Source: an uncultured Oscillospiraceae bacterium | Lineage (GTDB): Bacteria > Bacillota > Clostridia > Oscillospirales > Oscillospiraceae | Direction: 5' to 3' | DNA: 43,192 nucleotides | NCBI GenBank assembly: GCA_947589545.1 | Contig: CANQBA010000031.1 | Span: 1 to 43,192, forward strand | Part shown: positions 22,423-34,713 of the stretch, piece by piece | Layout: each line of letters begins with the position of its first letter | How positions within the stretch are numbered: position 1 is the stretch's first letter | Translations under genes and position numbers: made by a program | Notes under the pieces: generated by a model | What the model was told of the DNA's origin: nothing | What the model saw: only the letters and a program-made list of their open reading frames with translations | Databases searched by the model: none

Positions 22423-24114
22423 TTGATACAGTCGATAGATGCCGCGCTGTTCAAATCCATGATCATCTCCGGCGCGGCCCTTTTGGAACAGAACAAACAG
22501 CAGATCAATGAACTGAACGTGTTCCCCGTCCCCGACGGCGACACGGGCACCAACATGAGCCTGACCATGGGCTCCGGCGTCACCGCCCTGAAAAGCGGTG
22601 ACTTCAACACCGTCACCGCCTGCGCCGACGCCGTGGCCAGCGCGCTCCTGCGGGGCGCCCGGGGGAACTCCGGCGTCATCCTCTCCCTCCTTTTCCGGGG
22701 CATCGGCAAGAGTCTGAAGGAGAAGCGCTCCTGCAACGCCTCCGAGCTGGCCGCCGCCTTCCAGCGCGGCGTGGATGCCGCCTACAAGGCCGTCATGCGG
22801 CCCACGGAGGGCACCATCCTCACCGTCTCCCGCATCGCCGCCGAGGCCGCCAGGACCTACGCGGAGACGGGCGCGGATCTGGAGGAGATGCTGGACAGGA
22901 TGATCGCCGCCGGGGACGTGGCCCTGGCCGGCACCACCGGGCAAAACCCCGTCCTCAAGAAGGCCGGCGTTGTGGATGCCGGCGGCAAGGGGTATCTGTG
23001 CATCCTGCGCGGTATGCTCTCCGCCCTCCGTGGTCAGCCCATCGAGCATGTGACCGTGGAGGAGACGGAAAACCAGGGCGCGGACTTCGCCGGTCTTTCC
23101 GACGAGGAGATCACCTTCGCCTTCGACACCGTCTTTATCGTCCGCAAGAAGGATCCCGACGTGGATCTGGATCCCTTCCGGGAATACCTCGGCTCCATCG
23201 GCGACAGCCTGGTCATCGGCGAGGACGACGACGCCTTCAAGGTGCACGTCCACACCAACACCCCCGGCGACGCCCTGAACGCCGCCCAGCAGTACGGCGT
23301 CCTGGAGCTGGCGAAAATCGAGAACATGGTCACCCAGCGGGACGACCTGGCCGCCGGCCGGAAGGCCCAGTCCACCGACGACCTGCAGGCCGTGGAAAAA
23401 GAGCTGGAGGCCATGGAGGAGCAGGCCAAGGCCGAGCCCGTGGACGTGCCGCCGGAGAAAAAATACGGGCTTGTCTCCGTCTGCGCCGGCCAGGGCATGG
23501 AGGCTGTGTTCAAAAATCTGGGCGTGGACGCCCTGGTCACCGGCGGGCAGACCATGAACCCCTCCACCGAGGACATCCTGCGGGCCGTCCAGTCCGTCCC
23601 GGCGGAGACGGTGTTCGTCCTGCCCAACAACAAGAACATCATCATGGCCGCCCAGCAGTGCGACCGGCTCACCGATAAAAACGTGGTGGTCATCCCCTCC
23701 AAGACCGTCCCCCAGGGCATCTCCGCGCTGGTGTGCTTTGACGACTCCCTGGAGCCGGACGATCTTACCGACGCCATGACCGACGCCTGCGGCGCCGTCC
23801 ACACCGCCTTCGTTACATACGCGGCGCGGGATTCGGAGTTTGACGGCACCCACATCAAGTCCGGCGAGTATCTGGCCCTGCTGGAAAATCAGCTGCTCGC
23901 CAGCACCTCGGATCTGGCGGAGCTGATCGGCGGAATCGCCGACGCGGTGCGGGATTTCGACCCGGAGGTGCTGACCATCTTCTACGGCGAGGACGTCACC
24001 GAGGAGGCGGCCAAAGCGGTGGAGGAAAAGCTGGCCCTCCGCTTCCCCGACGCCGATATCCAGCTCATCTCCGGCGGCCAGCCCGTGTACTACTACATGA
24101 TCTCCGCCGAGTGA
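22423..24114 (+). CDS. fakA: DAK2-domain fatty acid kinase subunit (FakA/YloV)
   Basis: A 563-residue protein with an N-terminal DhaL/DAK2 kinase domain (D38-G-D40-T-G-T-N44 binds Mg-ATP; G-A-R-G-N-S-G-V-I near 80) and a C-terminal FakA-specific region. FakA phosphorylates fatty acids carried by FakB (DegV-family) proteins, feeding exogenous fatty acids into phospholipid synthesis. A DegV-family protein is also encoded in this window (38548-39420), a possible FakB partner. The start is TTG at 22423: GGAGG lies 9 nt upstream and the conserved N-terminus begins there. A strong terminator follows. Confidence 0.92.
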   Translation: MIQSIDAALFKSMIISGAALLEQNKQQINELNVFPVPDGDTGTNMSLTMGSGVTALKSGDFNTVTACADAVASALLRGARGNSGVILSLLFRGIGKSLKEKRSCNASELAAAFQRGVDAAYKAVMRPTEGTILTVSRIAAEAARTYAETGADLEEMLDRMIAAGDVALAGTTGQNPVLKKAGVVDAGGKGYLCILRGMLSALRGQPIEHVTVEETENQGADFAGLSDEEITFAFDTVFIVRKKDPDVDLDPFREYLGSIGDSLVIGEDDDAFKVHVHTNTPGDALNAAQQYGVLELAKIENMVTQRDDLAAGRKAQSTDDLQAVEKELEAMEEQAKAEPVDVPPEKKYGLVSVCAGQGMEAVFKNLGVDALVTGGQTMNPSTEDILRAVQSVPAETVFVLPNNKNIIMAAQQCDRLTDKNVVVIPSKTVPQGISALVCFDDSLEPDDLTDAMTDACGAVHTAFVTYAARDSEFDGTHIKSGEYLALLENQLLASTSDLAELIGGIADAVRDFDPEVLTIFYGEDVTEEAAKAVEEKLALRFPDADIQLISGGQPVYYYMISAE

Positions 24115-24129
24115 TCCCAAATCAAACAC

Positions 24130-24168
24130 ATCCCCCGGGGAAGCCGCCGCCTCCCCGGGGGATTTTTT
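24130..24168 (+). terminator. Terminator of asp23-fakA
   Basis: ATCCCCCGGGGA/TCCCCGGGGGAT stem, 10-nt loop, then TTTTT. Confidence 0.9.
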
Positions 24169-24229
24169 GCCCCAAAAGCTACTCTCGCCGCGCTCTGTGC
24201 ACCGGCGGCAAGTTCACAAATATCGCCTA

Positions 24230-24258
24230 TTGTGAAATACGATTTTATGTTGTATGAT
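24230..24258 (+). promoter_or_regulatory. Promoter of the frameshifted gene
   Basis: TTGTGA (24230-24235), 17-nt spacer, TATGAT (24253-24258). Confidence 0.6.
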
Positions 24259-24333
24259 GTACATGTGGAGAATCCGGATAAAACTCAATTCCCGAAAAGC
24301 GGGCAGACTGCGAAAAGTGAAAGGGGCGGAGAC

Positions 24334-24835
24334 ATGGAATTTGAGGAGCTTGACCGGATCATCGGCGACCACGCGCCTTTTTTGATATCTCTGTCGGACG
24401 GATCGCAAGAGGAACTGCGCCTTGTGATCGCCGCGGCGGAGGGGTGGGGAATTGGGCGCTAATGTCCCTGATTTTTCGGATACCGATGAAGCCGCAAAAA
24501 AATCCTTGCAAGAAATCCTCGCAAAGACCCGGCCAATCGAGATCAACGCACGGCGGCAATATGAAATATGCTTTCAGAGTTACATCCTTTATCAAATCAG
24601 GAACGAGTCCTTCTGCTCGTTCGACCCGAAAGAGATCCGTCACGGGCGTTATCTTATGACCTTTGAAGGCTCAAAGCTGCTCTCCTATCTGAGCGGCGTT
24701 ACCGATGTGGGGCAGTTCGGCGACGGATCATTTTACCCCGGCAAGTGGACGCACTACGGCATTTACACGCAAAACCATGTGATCGACGTGATCTCCCACA
24801 TTCCGCCGGTGATATCGGCCTGTGAAGAGGAGTGA
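24334..24835 (+). pseudogene. Unknown protein interrupted by a one-base insertion
   Basis: ATG 24334 (after AAAGGGGCGGAG) opens a frame that gives MEFEELDRIIGDHAPFLI and so on but stops at 24460-24462. A second frame continues to 24835 with G-A-N-V-P-D-F-S-D and an ordinary-looking protein ending V-I-S-A-C-E-E-E. Removing one G from the GGGG-T-GGGG run (24440-24450) joins them as A-E-G-G-E-L-G-A-N-V, about 166 residues in all. I do not recognise the family. The second half contains S-F-C-S-F-D-P-K-E-I-R-H-G-R-Y and G-K-W-T-H-Y-G-I-Y. The region is less GC-rich than its neighbours and has its own promoter, which suggests acquisition. It is either a recent pseudogene or a homopolymer sequencing error. 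Confidence 0.7.
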
Positions 24836-24947
24836 CCTCGGTTTGTGAAGGGCGCGTGATCTCCCCGTTCCATGAGGCTGACTGTTTGCCGCCTAAAGGG
24901 AAAACCGCGTCAATAGAGGCTTATCGGGCCATTCTACTGTCTATCGG

Positions 24948-24976
24948 TTGACGGTTTCCGGGGGCGCGGCTATACT
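24948..24976 (+). promoter_or_regulatory. Promoter of the XRE-membrane regulator
   Basis: TTGACG (24948-24953), 17-nt spacer, TATACT (24971-24976). The gap 24836-24947 shows nothing else recognisable. Confidence 0.75.
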
Positions 24977-25005
24977 GGAGGCATCCGAAAGAAGGAGGGA
25001 CAGCT

Positions 25006-25779
25006 ATGTTCCAGATCGATAAGTCAGAATTTGGGGCGTTTATCGCGGCTCTGCGCCGGGAGCGGGGCATGACTCAGAGGGAGCTGGCGGAGAAGCTGAA
25101 CGTATCGGACAAGGCCGTGTCCAAGTGGGAGACGGGAGTCAGTCTCCCGGACATAACCCTGCTGCCGCCCCTGGGGGAGGAGCTGGGGGTGACGGTGACG
25201 GAGCTGCTCAACGCCCGGCGGATGGACAGCGGCGAGACGCTGCGGCCCCAGGAGACGGACGAGCTTCTCCGGCGGGCCATGGAGCTTGCGCCGGAGCCGG
25301 GGCGCGGCCGGCCGGCCTTAAAAAACATCCTGGCGTTTCTGCTCTGCGCGGGGATTTGCGCCCTGGAGCTCCTGCTGCTGATGGGCCCGCTGGACTGGAG
25401 ACCCGCAGCCGGCACGGCGGCGATGCTCTGGGTCACGGCAGCCCTTGGGGCGGTCTTCGGGGCATACTTCTTCCTGGCGGTGAAGATGAGGCTTCCCGGA
25501 TTCTATGACGAGAACAGGATCGGCTATGTCATTGACGGCTTCTTGCGGATCCATATGAGCGGCATCAGCATCAACAACACAAACTGGCCTTATATGGTCA
25601 AGGCGTTTCGCGGCTGGTCAGCGGCGGTATTGACGCTCGGTCCCGTGACTGTTTACGCCCTGGATCGCCTGACGCCCGCCGGAAGCCCCTGGCGGATGAT
25701 CGTTTTTTTCGCCCTCTTCCTGGGCGGCCTCTTTATCCCTGCCTACGCCGCCGCCATAAAGCATAAAAGCAGCCGGTAA
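25006..25779 (+). CDS. XRE family regulator with C-terminal membrane domain
   Basis: A 257-residue protein. Residues 7-65 are a Cro/C1 HTH (M-T-Q-R-E-L-A-E-K-L-N-V-S-D-K-A-V-S-K-W-E-T-G). Four hydrophobic helices follow at about 107-124, 133-157, 200-221 and 230-249. The layout is that of one-protein membrane-tethered regulators common in Firmicutes. The signal and targets are unknown. GAAGGAGGG precedes the ATG. It faces tuf across a bidirectional terminator. Confidence 0.85.
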   Translation: MFQIDKSEFGAFIAALRRERGMTQRELAEKLNVSDKAVSKWETGVSLPDITLLPPLGEELGVTVTELLNARRMDSGETLRPQETDELLRRAMELAPEPGRGRPALKNILAFLLCAGICALELLLLMGPLDWRPAAGTAAMLWVTAALGAVFGAYFFLAVKMRLPGFYDENRIGYVIDGFLRIHMSGISINNTNWPYMVKAFRGWSAAVLTLGPVTVYALDRLTPAGSPWRMIVFFALFLGGLFIPAYAAAIKHKSSR

Positions 25780-25794
25780 TGTCCGGCCGCACAC

Positions 25795-25830
25795 AAAAAA
25801 CAAAGCCCGCCGAAGCGGGCTTTGTTTTTT
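25795..25830. terminator. Bidirectional terminator between the XRE gene and tuf
   Basis: A 16-bp stem, AAAAAACAAAGCCCGC/GCGGGCTTTGTTTTTT, with a CGAA loop. Confidence 0.92.
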
Positions 25831-25841
25831 GGCGAGATCGA

Positions 25842-27050
<1,209 letters not shown>

Positions 27051-27106
27051 TGGTAATTATCCTCCTTAAGAATGATTGGGAAAAAGGTTTCGTTTTTCTG
27101 AGTTGT

Positions 27107-27135
27107 ATTCTAATACATTCTCAGCATTTTTGCAA
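27107..27135 (-). promoter_or_regulatory. Internal tuf promoter
   Basis: Minus strand: TTGCAA (27135-27130), 17-nt spacer, TAGAAT (27112-27107). Confidence 0.7.
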
Positions 27136-27157
27136 CTGTTTTTATGGTTTATCCGGG

Positions 27158-29236
27158 TTATTTTGCCCCGTGCGTCCGGACGATCTCCTCCCGGAGGCTT
27201 CTGGGCAGCTCAATGAAATGGCTGGGCTCCATGGAGTAGTTGGCGCGGCCCTGGGTCTTGGAGCGAAGGTCGGTGGAGTAGCCGAACATGGTGGAGAGCG
27301 GTACGTCGCAGGTGACACGGACGGAGCCGTTCTGGATATCGGTGGCGGTAACGCTCCCGCGGCGGGAGTTGATATCGCCGATGATATCGCCCATATACTC
27401 GTCCGGCCCGATGACCGTGACCTTCATGATGGGCTCCAGGATGGTGGGATCGGCCTTGGCCATAGCCTCCTTGAAGGCCATGGAGCCGGCGATCTTGAAG
27501 GCCATCTCCGAGGAGTCCACCTCGTGGAAGGAGCCGTCGTACAGGTGGACCTTCACGTCCACCACGGGGAAGCCGGCGACCACGCCGGAGAGCATGGCGC
27601 CCTGGATACCGGCGTCTACCGCGGGGATAAACTCCTTGGGGATCGCGCCGCCGGTGATCTCGTTGAGGAACTCGTAGCCCTTGCCGGACTCGTTGGGCTC
27701 GATGCGGATCTTCACGTGGCCGTACTGGCCCTTGCCGCCGGACTGACGGGCGTACTTGCAGTCCACATCCGCCGTGCCCTTGATGGTCTCCTTATAGGAC
27801 ACCTGGGGACGGCCCACCTTGGCCTCCACCTTGAACTCGCGTAGAAGCCGGTCCACGATGATCTCCAGATGGAGCTCGCCCATACCGGCGATGATGGTCT
27901 GACCCGTCTCCTCGTCGGTGTAGGTCTTGAAGGTGGGATCCTCCTCCGCCAGCTTCTGCAGGGCGATGGCCATCTTCTCCTGGCCGGCCTTGGTGCGGGG
28001 CTCGATGGCCACGCGGATGACCGGCTCGGGGAATTCCATGGATTCCAGAATGATCTGGTGGTCGGCGTCGCACAGGGTATCGCCGGTGGTGGTATTTTTC
28101 AGGCCCACGGCGGCGGCGATGTCGCCGGTGTAGACCTTGTCGATGTCCTCCCGGTGGTTGGCGTGCATCTGCAGGATGCGGCCAAGCCGTTCACGCTGGC
28201 GCTTCACGGGGTTGATCACCGTAGCGCCCGCCTCCGCCGTGCCGGAATACACCCGGAAGAAGCTGAGACGCCCCACGTAGGGATCGGTCATGATCTTGAA
28301 CGCCAGAGCGGAGAAGGGGGCGTTGTCGTCGGCGGGGCGCTCCTCCTCCTCGCCGGTCTTGGGATCCGTGCCCTTGATGGGCGGGATGTCCAGGGGCGAG
28401 GGCATGAAATCCACAATGGCGTCGATGAGCTTCTGAACGCCCTTGTTGCGGTAGGAGGTGCCGCACACCACAGGCACCATCTCGTTGGCGATGGTGGCCT
28501 TGCGGATGGCCGCCTTGATGGCGTCGGAGCTGACGGGCTCCCCCTCCAGGTACTTCTCCATGATCTCGTCGTCGAAGTCCGAAACGGCCTCCAGGAGCTT
28601 CATCCTGTACTCCTCGGCAAGCTCGCGCATGTCCTCGGGGATGGGTTCCACGCGCATGTCCTGGCCCAGCTCGTCGTAGTAGACGTCCGCGTTCATCTCG
28701 ATAAGGTCGATGATGCCGCGGAAATCCGCTTCCTTGCCGATGGGCAGCTGGATGGGGACGGCGTTGGCCTTGAGCCGCTCATGGACCATGTTGATGACGT
28801 TGAAGAAGTCCGCGCCCATGATGTCCATCTTATTGACGTAGATCATGCGGGGGACATGGTAGGTGTCGGCCTGACGCCACACCGTCTCGGACTGGGGCTC
28901 CACGCCGCCCTTGGCGCACATCACCGTGACGGAACCGTCCAGCACCCGCAGGGAGCGCTCCACCTCCACGGTGAAGTCCACGTGGCCCGGGGTGTCGATG
29001 ATGTTGATGCGTGTTCCCTTCCAGAAGCAGGTGGTGGCGGCGCTGGTGATGGTGATGCCGCGCTCCTGCTCCTGCACCATCCAGTCCATGGTGGCGGCTC
29101 CCTCGTGCACCTCGCCCAGCTTGTGGGTGCGGCCCGTGTAGAAAAGGATACGCTCCGTGGTAGTGGTCTTTCCGGCGTCGATGTGGGCCATGATGCCGAT
29201 GTTTCTTGTTTTCTCTAAGGAATATTGTCTGGGCAT
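27158..29236 (-). CDS. fusA: Elongation factor G
   Basis: A 692-residue EF-G, the translocation GTPase of the ribosome. A17-HIDAGKT24 (P-loop), D-T-P-G-H and N-K-M-D motifs are present, as are domains II-V. AGGAGA precedes ATG 29236. The gene lies between rpsG and tuf in the conserved str order and is full length. Confidence 0.98.
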   Translation of the reverse strand: MPRQYSLEKTRNIGIMAHIDAGKTTTTERILFYTGRTHKLGEVHEGAATMDWMVQEQERGITITSAATTCFWKGTRINIIDTPGHVDFTVEVERSLRVLDGSVTVMCAKGGVEPQSETVWRQADTYHVPRMIYVNKMDIMGADFFNVINMVHERLKANAVPIQLPIGKEADFRGIIDLIEMNADVYYDELGQDMRVEPIPEDMRELAEEYRMKLLEAVSDFDDEIMEKYLEGEPVSSDAIKAAIRKATIANEMVPVVCGTSYRNKGVQKLIDAIVDFMPSPLDIPPIKGTDPKTGEEEERPADDNAPFSALAFKIMTDPYVGRLSFFRVYSGTAEAGATVINPVKRQRERLGRILQMHANHREDIDKVYTGDIAAAVGLKNTTTGDTLCDADHQIILESMEFPEPVIRVAIEPRTKAGQEKMAIALQKLAEEDPTFKTYTDEETGQTIIAGMGELHLEIIVDRLLREFKVEAKVGRPQVSYKETIKGTADVDCKYARQSGGKGQYGHVKIRIEPNESGKGYEFLNEITGGAIPKEFIPAVDAGIQGAMLSGVVAGFPVVDVKVHLYDGSFHEVDSSEMAFKIAGSMAFKEAMAKADPTILEPIMKVTVIGPDEYMGDIIGDINSRRGSVTATDIQNGSVRVTCDVPLSTMFGYSTDLRSKTQGRANYSMEPSHFIELPRSLREEIVRTHGAK

Positions 29237-29323
29237 AAAAAACTCTTTCTCCTGATGCGCTCAGAGCTCCGACGGCCCTGAACCATACTCAAAAATAGAA
29301 ACGCGAAATTGCCGCCGGGACGA

Positions 29324-29794
29324 TCACCAACGGAAGTGCGCGAACGCCTTGTTGGCGTCGGCCATCTTGTGGACGTCCTCACGCTTTTTCACAGAGGAGC
29401 CGGTGTTGTTGGCGGCGTCCATGATCTCGCCGGCCAGCTTCTCGCGCATGGTCTTCTCGCCGCGGGCGCGGGTGTAGGTGGTCAGCCAGCGAAGACCGAG
29501 GGTCTGACGGCGGGCGGGACGGACTTCCATGGGAACCTGATAGGTGGAGCCGCCCACACGGCGGGACTTCGTCTCCACGGAAGGCATGATGTTTTCAAGA
29601 GCGGCCTGGAAAACCTCCAGAGGCTCCTTGCCGGTCTTTTCCTTGACGATATCGAAGGCGCCGTAGACCACCTTCTGGGCCACGCCCTTCTTGCCGTCAA
29701 GCATGATGGAGTTTACAAGCTTAGTGACGAGCACGGAGTTGTAAACAGGATCGGGCAAAATTTCTCTTTTGGGAACATTACCTCTTCTGGGCAC
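29324..29794 (-). CDS. rpsG: 30S ribosomal protein S7
   Basis: A 156-residue S7, a primary 16S rRNA binder that organises the 30S head. It begins [10 protein letters not shown] and contains the conserved [13 protein letters not shown] and [10 protein letters not shown] segments. The start codon is GTG (29794) with GAAGGAGGG upstream. The rpsL-rpsG gap (29795-29914) holds a small CTCGGC/GCCGAG hairpin. Confidence 0.97.
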   Translation of the reverse strand: MPRRGNVPKREILPDPVYNSVLVTKLVNSIMLDGKKGVAQKVVYGAFDIVKEKTGKEPLEVFQAALENIMPSVETKSRRVGGSTYQVPMEVRPARRQTLGLRWLTTYTRARGEKTMREKLAGEIMDAANNTGSSVKKREDVHKMADANKAFAHFRW

Positions 29795-29914
29795 TTTGCT
29801 TCCCTCCTTCTTAATAAGAATTCACAGGTACTCTCGGCCACAAAAGCCGAGTTTGCGCCCCGAGGTGTCTATACAAACGATAAACAACAACGAGGACGCT
29901 GTTGGGGATTGGCA

Positions 29915-30340
29915 TTACTTCTTCTTGCCGGCCTTGGGTCTCTTGGCGCCGTACTTGGAGCGGGCCTGCATACGGCCGTTGACGCCCTGGGTATCGAGGG
30001 TGCCGCGGATGATGTGGTAACGCACACCGGGCAGATCCTTGACACGGCCGCCGCGGATCATGACAACGGAGTGCTCCTGCAGATTGTGACCGACGCCGGG
30101 GATGTAGGCGGTGACCTCGAAGCCGTTGGTCAGACGCACACGGGCGATCTTACGGAGAGCGGAGTTGGGCTTTTTCGGGGTCATGGTTCTGACCGCGGTG
30201 CAAACGCCGCGCTTCTGGGGGGAGCTCAGATCGGTGGCACGATTCTTCAGGGTGTTCAGACCCTTCTGGAGAGCCGGGGAGGTGGACTTGTAGACAGACG
30301 TCTCGCGTCCCTTCCTGACGAGCTGGTTAATTGTGGGCAT
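29915..30340 (-). CDS. rpsL: 30S ribosomal protein S12
   Basis: A 141-residue S12, the decoding-centre protein where streptomycin-resistance changes arise. The conserved [11 protein letters not shown] (about 41-51, with the Lys at the classic site) and [11 protein letters not shown] segments are intact and look wild type. It is the first gene of the str operon, with GGAAGGAGG before ATG 30340. Confidence 0.97.
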   Translation of the reverse strand: MPTINQLVRKGRETSVYKSTSPALQKGLNTLKNRATDLSSPQKRGVCTAVRTMTPKKPNSALRKIARVRLTNGFEVTAYIPGVGHNLQEHSVVMIRGGRVKDLPGVRYHIIRGTLDTQGVNGRMQARSKYGAKRPKAGKKK

Positions 30341-30425
30341 TGTGTTCCTCCTTCCTTAAAAAATAACGTTTTCGCGTATGGATAGTGTACCCATAAATGG
30401 GCGCAAAAACCCCACGCAGACAGGT

Positions 30426-30454
30426 ATTTTAGCATATTTCCCCGGGAAAGTCAA
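30426..30454 (-). promoter_or_regulatory. str operon promoter
   Basis: Minus strand: TTGACT (30454-30449), 17-nt spacer, TAAAAT (30431-30426), about 85 nt before rpsL. The spacer contains a TTTCCCGGGGAAA dyad. Confidence 0.8.
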
Positions 30455-30587
30455 CACTTTTTTCCCTTCCCCAGGAAAGATTCAGTCGGTAATTGAAACA
30501 AAAATTTCAAAAAAGAAAAAGGTATTTTGGTTTTTACGGCGTATAAAGATAGCAACGGGTCAAGTTAAGGCTGAAGGAGGGAGGAAA

Positions 30588-31601
30588 ATGCCGAACATTC
30601 GGGAAAAGCGCGAGGCGCTGGAGACGCTTCTGGTCAGCAACGCCGGCGTCCGCGCCGCCGCCTCCACCGGCAGGCCCCGGCCGGAGCCGGAGGACGAGGT
30701 ACGCACCTGCTTCCAGCGGGATATCGACAGGATCACCCACTCCAAGGCCTTCCGCCGCTTAAAGCAGAAGACCCAGGTGTTTTTGGAGCCGGAGGGCGAC
30801 CACTACCGCACGCGCCTGACGCACACCCTGGAGGTCACCCGCATCGCCCGCACCATCGCCAGGGCCCTGAGCCTCAACGAGGATTTGACGGAGGCCATCG
30901 GCCTGGGCCACGATTTGGGCCACACGCCCTTCGGTCACGCCGGGGAGCGGGCCCTCAACGAGCTTCTGGCCGGCGAGGGCGGCTTCCGCCACTATGAGCA
31001 GAGCCTCCGGGTGGTGGATATCATTGAAAAAGAGGGGCGGGGCCTCAACCTGACAAACGAGGTGCGCGAGGGCATCCTCCGCCACACCTGCGACCCCCTG
31101 AGCGCCACGCTGGAGGGCCAGACCGTCCGTCTGGCCGACAAGATCGCCTACATAAACCACGACGTGGACGACGCCATCCGTTCCGGCACCCTCAGCGGGG
31201 ACGACATCCCGGCCATCGTCCGGGACACCCTGGGCCACCGGTACAGCGCCCGGATAAACACCATCGTGGAGGACATCATCGCCCAGGGAACCGACGCCGG
31301 CGTCGTGCGTATGAGCGCCAGGGTGGAACAGGCGGTGAACGTCTTTTCCGATTTCCTCTATGAGCGGGTCTATCGGAATCCCGTCGTAAAAGGGGAGGAA
31401 CGGAAGGTTCAGGGCCTGCTTTCCGGGATTTTTGATTATTTCGCGGCAAATCCGGCAAAAATGTCGGCAGAATACCTGACTATCGCGGAACGGGACGGCG
31501 TGCGCCGCGCCGCCGCGGATTATGTGGCGGGCATGACCGACCCCTACGCCATCGAGATCCACAACAGCATCTTCGTCCCCATGGCCTGGACGGTAAAATA
31601 A
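30588..31601 (+). CDS. dgt: dGTPase-like deoxynucleotide triphosphohydrolase
   Basis: A 337-residue HD-domain protein of the Dgt family, which removes triphosphate from dGTP (or other dNTPs). The HD motifs are H-S-K-A-F-R-R-L-K-Q-K-T-Q-V-F with R-L-T-H-T-L-E-V, and G-L-G-H-D-L-G-H-T-P-F-G-H-A-G-E. A-D-K-I-A-Y-I-N-H-D-V-D-D completes the metal site. ATG 30588 follows GAAGGAGGGAGG. It diverges from the str operon and precedes dnaG, the usual order in Clostridia. Confidence 0.9.
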   Translation: MPNIREKREALETLLVSNAGVRAAASTGRPRPEPEDEVRTCFQRDIDRITHSKAFRRLKQKTQVFLEPEGDHYRTRLTHTLEVTRIARTIARALSLNEDLTEAIGLGHDLGHTPFGHAGERALNELLAGEGGFRHYEQSLRVVDIIEKEGRGLNLTNEVREGILRHTCDPLSATLEGQTVRLADKIAYINHDVDDAIRSGTLSGDDIPAIVRDTLGHRYSARINTIVEDIIAQGTDAGVVRMSARVEQAVNVFSDFLYERVYRNPVVKGEERKVQGLLSGIFDYFAANPAKMSAEYLTIAERDGVRRAAADYVAGMTDPYAIEIHNSIFVPMAWTVK

Positions 31602-31781
31602 ACCGGCTTGAAAGGGCCGGCGAAAGGCGGCGCGGACGCGCCTTGCTTTTTCCATCCTCCTCGCATGAGCTTATTATAACGTAATAAGAAGTATATGTCA
31701 AGGGGAAATTTAAATATTTTTAATTCATTTTATGCATAAATAGATCTGTTCAGGGAACACTTTACGCAGGGAGGTGAAAGC

Positions 31782-33530
31782 GTGGCCATACCGGAGAGCT
31801 TTATCGAGGAGGTCATCGCCCGCAACGACATTGTGGACGTGGTTTCGGAATATGTGCATCTGACAAAGCGCAGCGGGGCCAACCAGTTCGGCCTCTGCCC
31901 CTTCCACTCGGAGAAGACGCCCTCCTTCTCCGTGGCGCCGGACAAACAGATCTACCACTGCTTCGGCTGCGGCAAGGGCGGGAACGTCATCGGCTTCATC
32001 ATGGAGGTGGAGAACCTGACCTTCCGGGACGCGGTGGCGTTTCTGGCCCGCAGGGCCCACATGGAGATGCCGGAGGACGGCGAGGACCGCCAGGTCCGGG
32101 ACCGGCGGGCACGGATCTTTGAGCTGAACCGCCAGGCCGCCCGGTGGTTTTACGAGAATCTCTCCAAGCCGGAGGGGGCCCCGGCGGTGGACTATATCCG
32201 CAAGCGCGCCCTGTCCAAAAGGACGGTGACCAGCTTCGGCCTGGGCGCGGCGCCGGACGACTGGTACGCGCTGACCAACGAGATGCGCCGCCGGGGGTAC
32301 TCCGACGCGGAGCTCATCGAGGCGGGGCTTGCCAAAAAGGGCCGGAACGGCGGGGCCTACGACGTGTTCCGCAACCGCCTTGTCTTCCCGGTGATCGACG
32401 TGCGCGGCAATGTGGTGGCCTTTTCGGGGCGGATCCTTGGCGACGACGGGGGGCCGAAATACCTGAACACCCCTGACACGCCCGTCTACGCCAAGAGCCG
32501 GAACCTGTTCGCGCTGAATCTGGCCAAGCGCTCCAAGCGGGACATGTTCATCCTGGCCGAGGGCAATGTGGACGTGGTGATGCTCCATCAGGCGGGCTTT
32601 GACTGCGCGGTGGCCTCCCTGGGCACGGCCCTCACCGCCGAGCAGGCGCGGCTCATGAAGACTTATAAGGAGAAGGTGGTCGTCGCCTACGACTCCGACG
32701 GCGCCGGTTTGAAGGCGGCCCAGCGGGCCATCGGCATCCTGGAGCCGGCGGGCCTGCAGGTGCGCGTCCTGCGGATGGAGGGGGCCAAGGATCCGGACGA
32801 ATTCATCAAGTCCCGGGGGCCGGACGCCTTCCAGGTGCTCTTAGAGCAGAGCGCCAACCACGTGGAGTACAGAATACTGGCGGCGAAATCGAAATACGAT
32901 ATGGATACGGACGACGGGCGTCTGGGCTTCCTGCGGGAGGCGGTGGAGATCCTTGCGGAGAATCCCAACCGGGTAGAGCGGGAGCTCTATACCGCCCGGG
33001 TGGCCAATATGGTGGGCGTCTCCAGGGAGGCGGCCCGTGTGGAGGTGGAGAAGGCCGTAAAAAGCCGGGCCTACGCCCAAAAGCGCCAGCGGGAGCGGCA
33101 GGCGATGCGTTTAGACGCCGGGCTGCAGCCCCGGGACCGGAAGAGCCGGTACGAAAATCTCCCCTCCGCCAGGGCGGAGGAGGGGGTCATCCGCCTGCTG
33201 ATGGCCGATCCGGAGCTGGCCCGGTACACCGGCGGCCTGACCAGCGCCGAGTTTACCGCGCCCTTTCTGGGCCGCATCTACGACAAGATCCTGAAGCGGG
33301 CCGAAAGCCACGAGAGCGTCAGCCCCGCGGTGATCGCCGCCGGGCTGGAGCCGGGGGAGGCGGCCCAGTTTACGGAGCTTCTGCGGGAGCCGGAGGAGCT
33401 TTCCACCGCCCGGGAGGCCCTGGCCAATTACATAGACAAGATCAGAGAGAGCGGACTCTACAGCAGAACGAGCAGGGATGTGGGCGCCCTCTATGAGATG
33501 AGAAAAAAGAAAATGGGTAATGGAGGATAA
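31782..33530 (+). CDS. dnaG: DNA primase
   Basis: A 582-residue primase that lays RNA primers at replication forks. The N-terminal CHC2 zinc finger uses C39, H42, C60 and C63. The catalytic core and Toprim domain follow (A-E-G-N-V-D-V-V about 258, Y-D-S-D-G-A-G about 304), then a C-terminal helicase-binding domain. The start is GTG 31782 with GGGAGGTGAAA upstream. The 180-nt gap before it (31602-31781) is AT-rich at its end, but I could not fix a promoter there. The last codons contain the rpoD ribosome site. Confidence 0.96.
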   Translation: MAIPESFIEEVIARNDIVDVVSEYVHLTKRSGANQFGLCPFHSEKTPSFSVAPDKQIYHCFGCGKGGNVIGFIMEVENLTFRDAVAFLARRAHMEMPEDGEDRQVRDRRARIFELNRQAARWFYENLSKPEGAPAVDYIRKRALSKRTVTSFGLGAAPDDWYALTNEMRRRGYSDAELIEAGLAKKGRNGGAYDVFRNRLVFPVIDVRGNVVAFSGRILGDDGGPKYLNTPDTPVYAKSRNLFALNLAKRSKRDMFILAEGNVDVVMLHQAGFDCAVASLGTALTAEQARLMKTYKEKVVVAYDSDGAGLKAAQRAIGILEPAGLQVRVLRMEGAKDPDEFIKSRGPDAFQVLLEQSANHVEYRILAAKSKYDMDTDDGRLGFLREAVEILAENPNRVERELYTARVANMVGVSREAARVEVEKAVKSRAYAQKRQRERQAMRLDAGLQPRDRKSRYENLPSARAEEGVIRLLMADPELARYTGGLTSAEFTAPFLGRIYDKILKRAESHESVSPAVIAAGLEPGEAAQFTELLREPEELSTAREALANYIDKIRESGLYSRTSRDVGALYEMRKKKMGNGG

Positions 33531-33534
33531 AGAC

Positions 33535-34701
<1,167 letters not shown>

Positions 34702-34713
34702 GGAGACGGGCCC

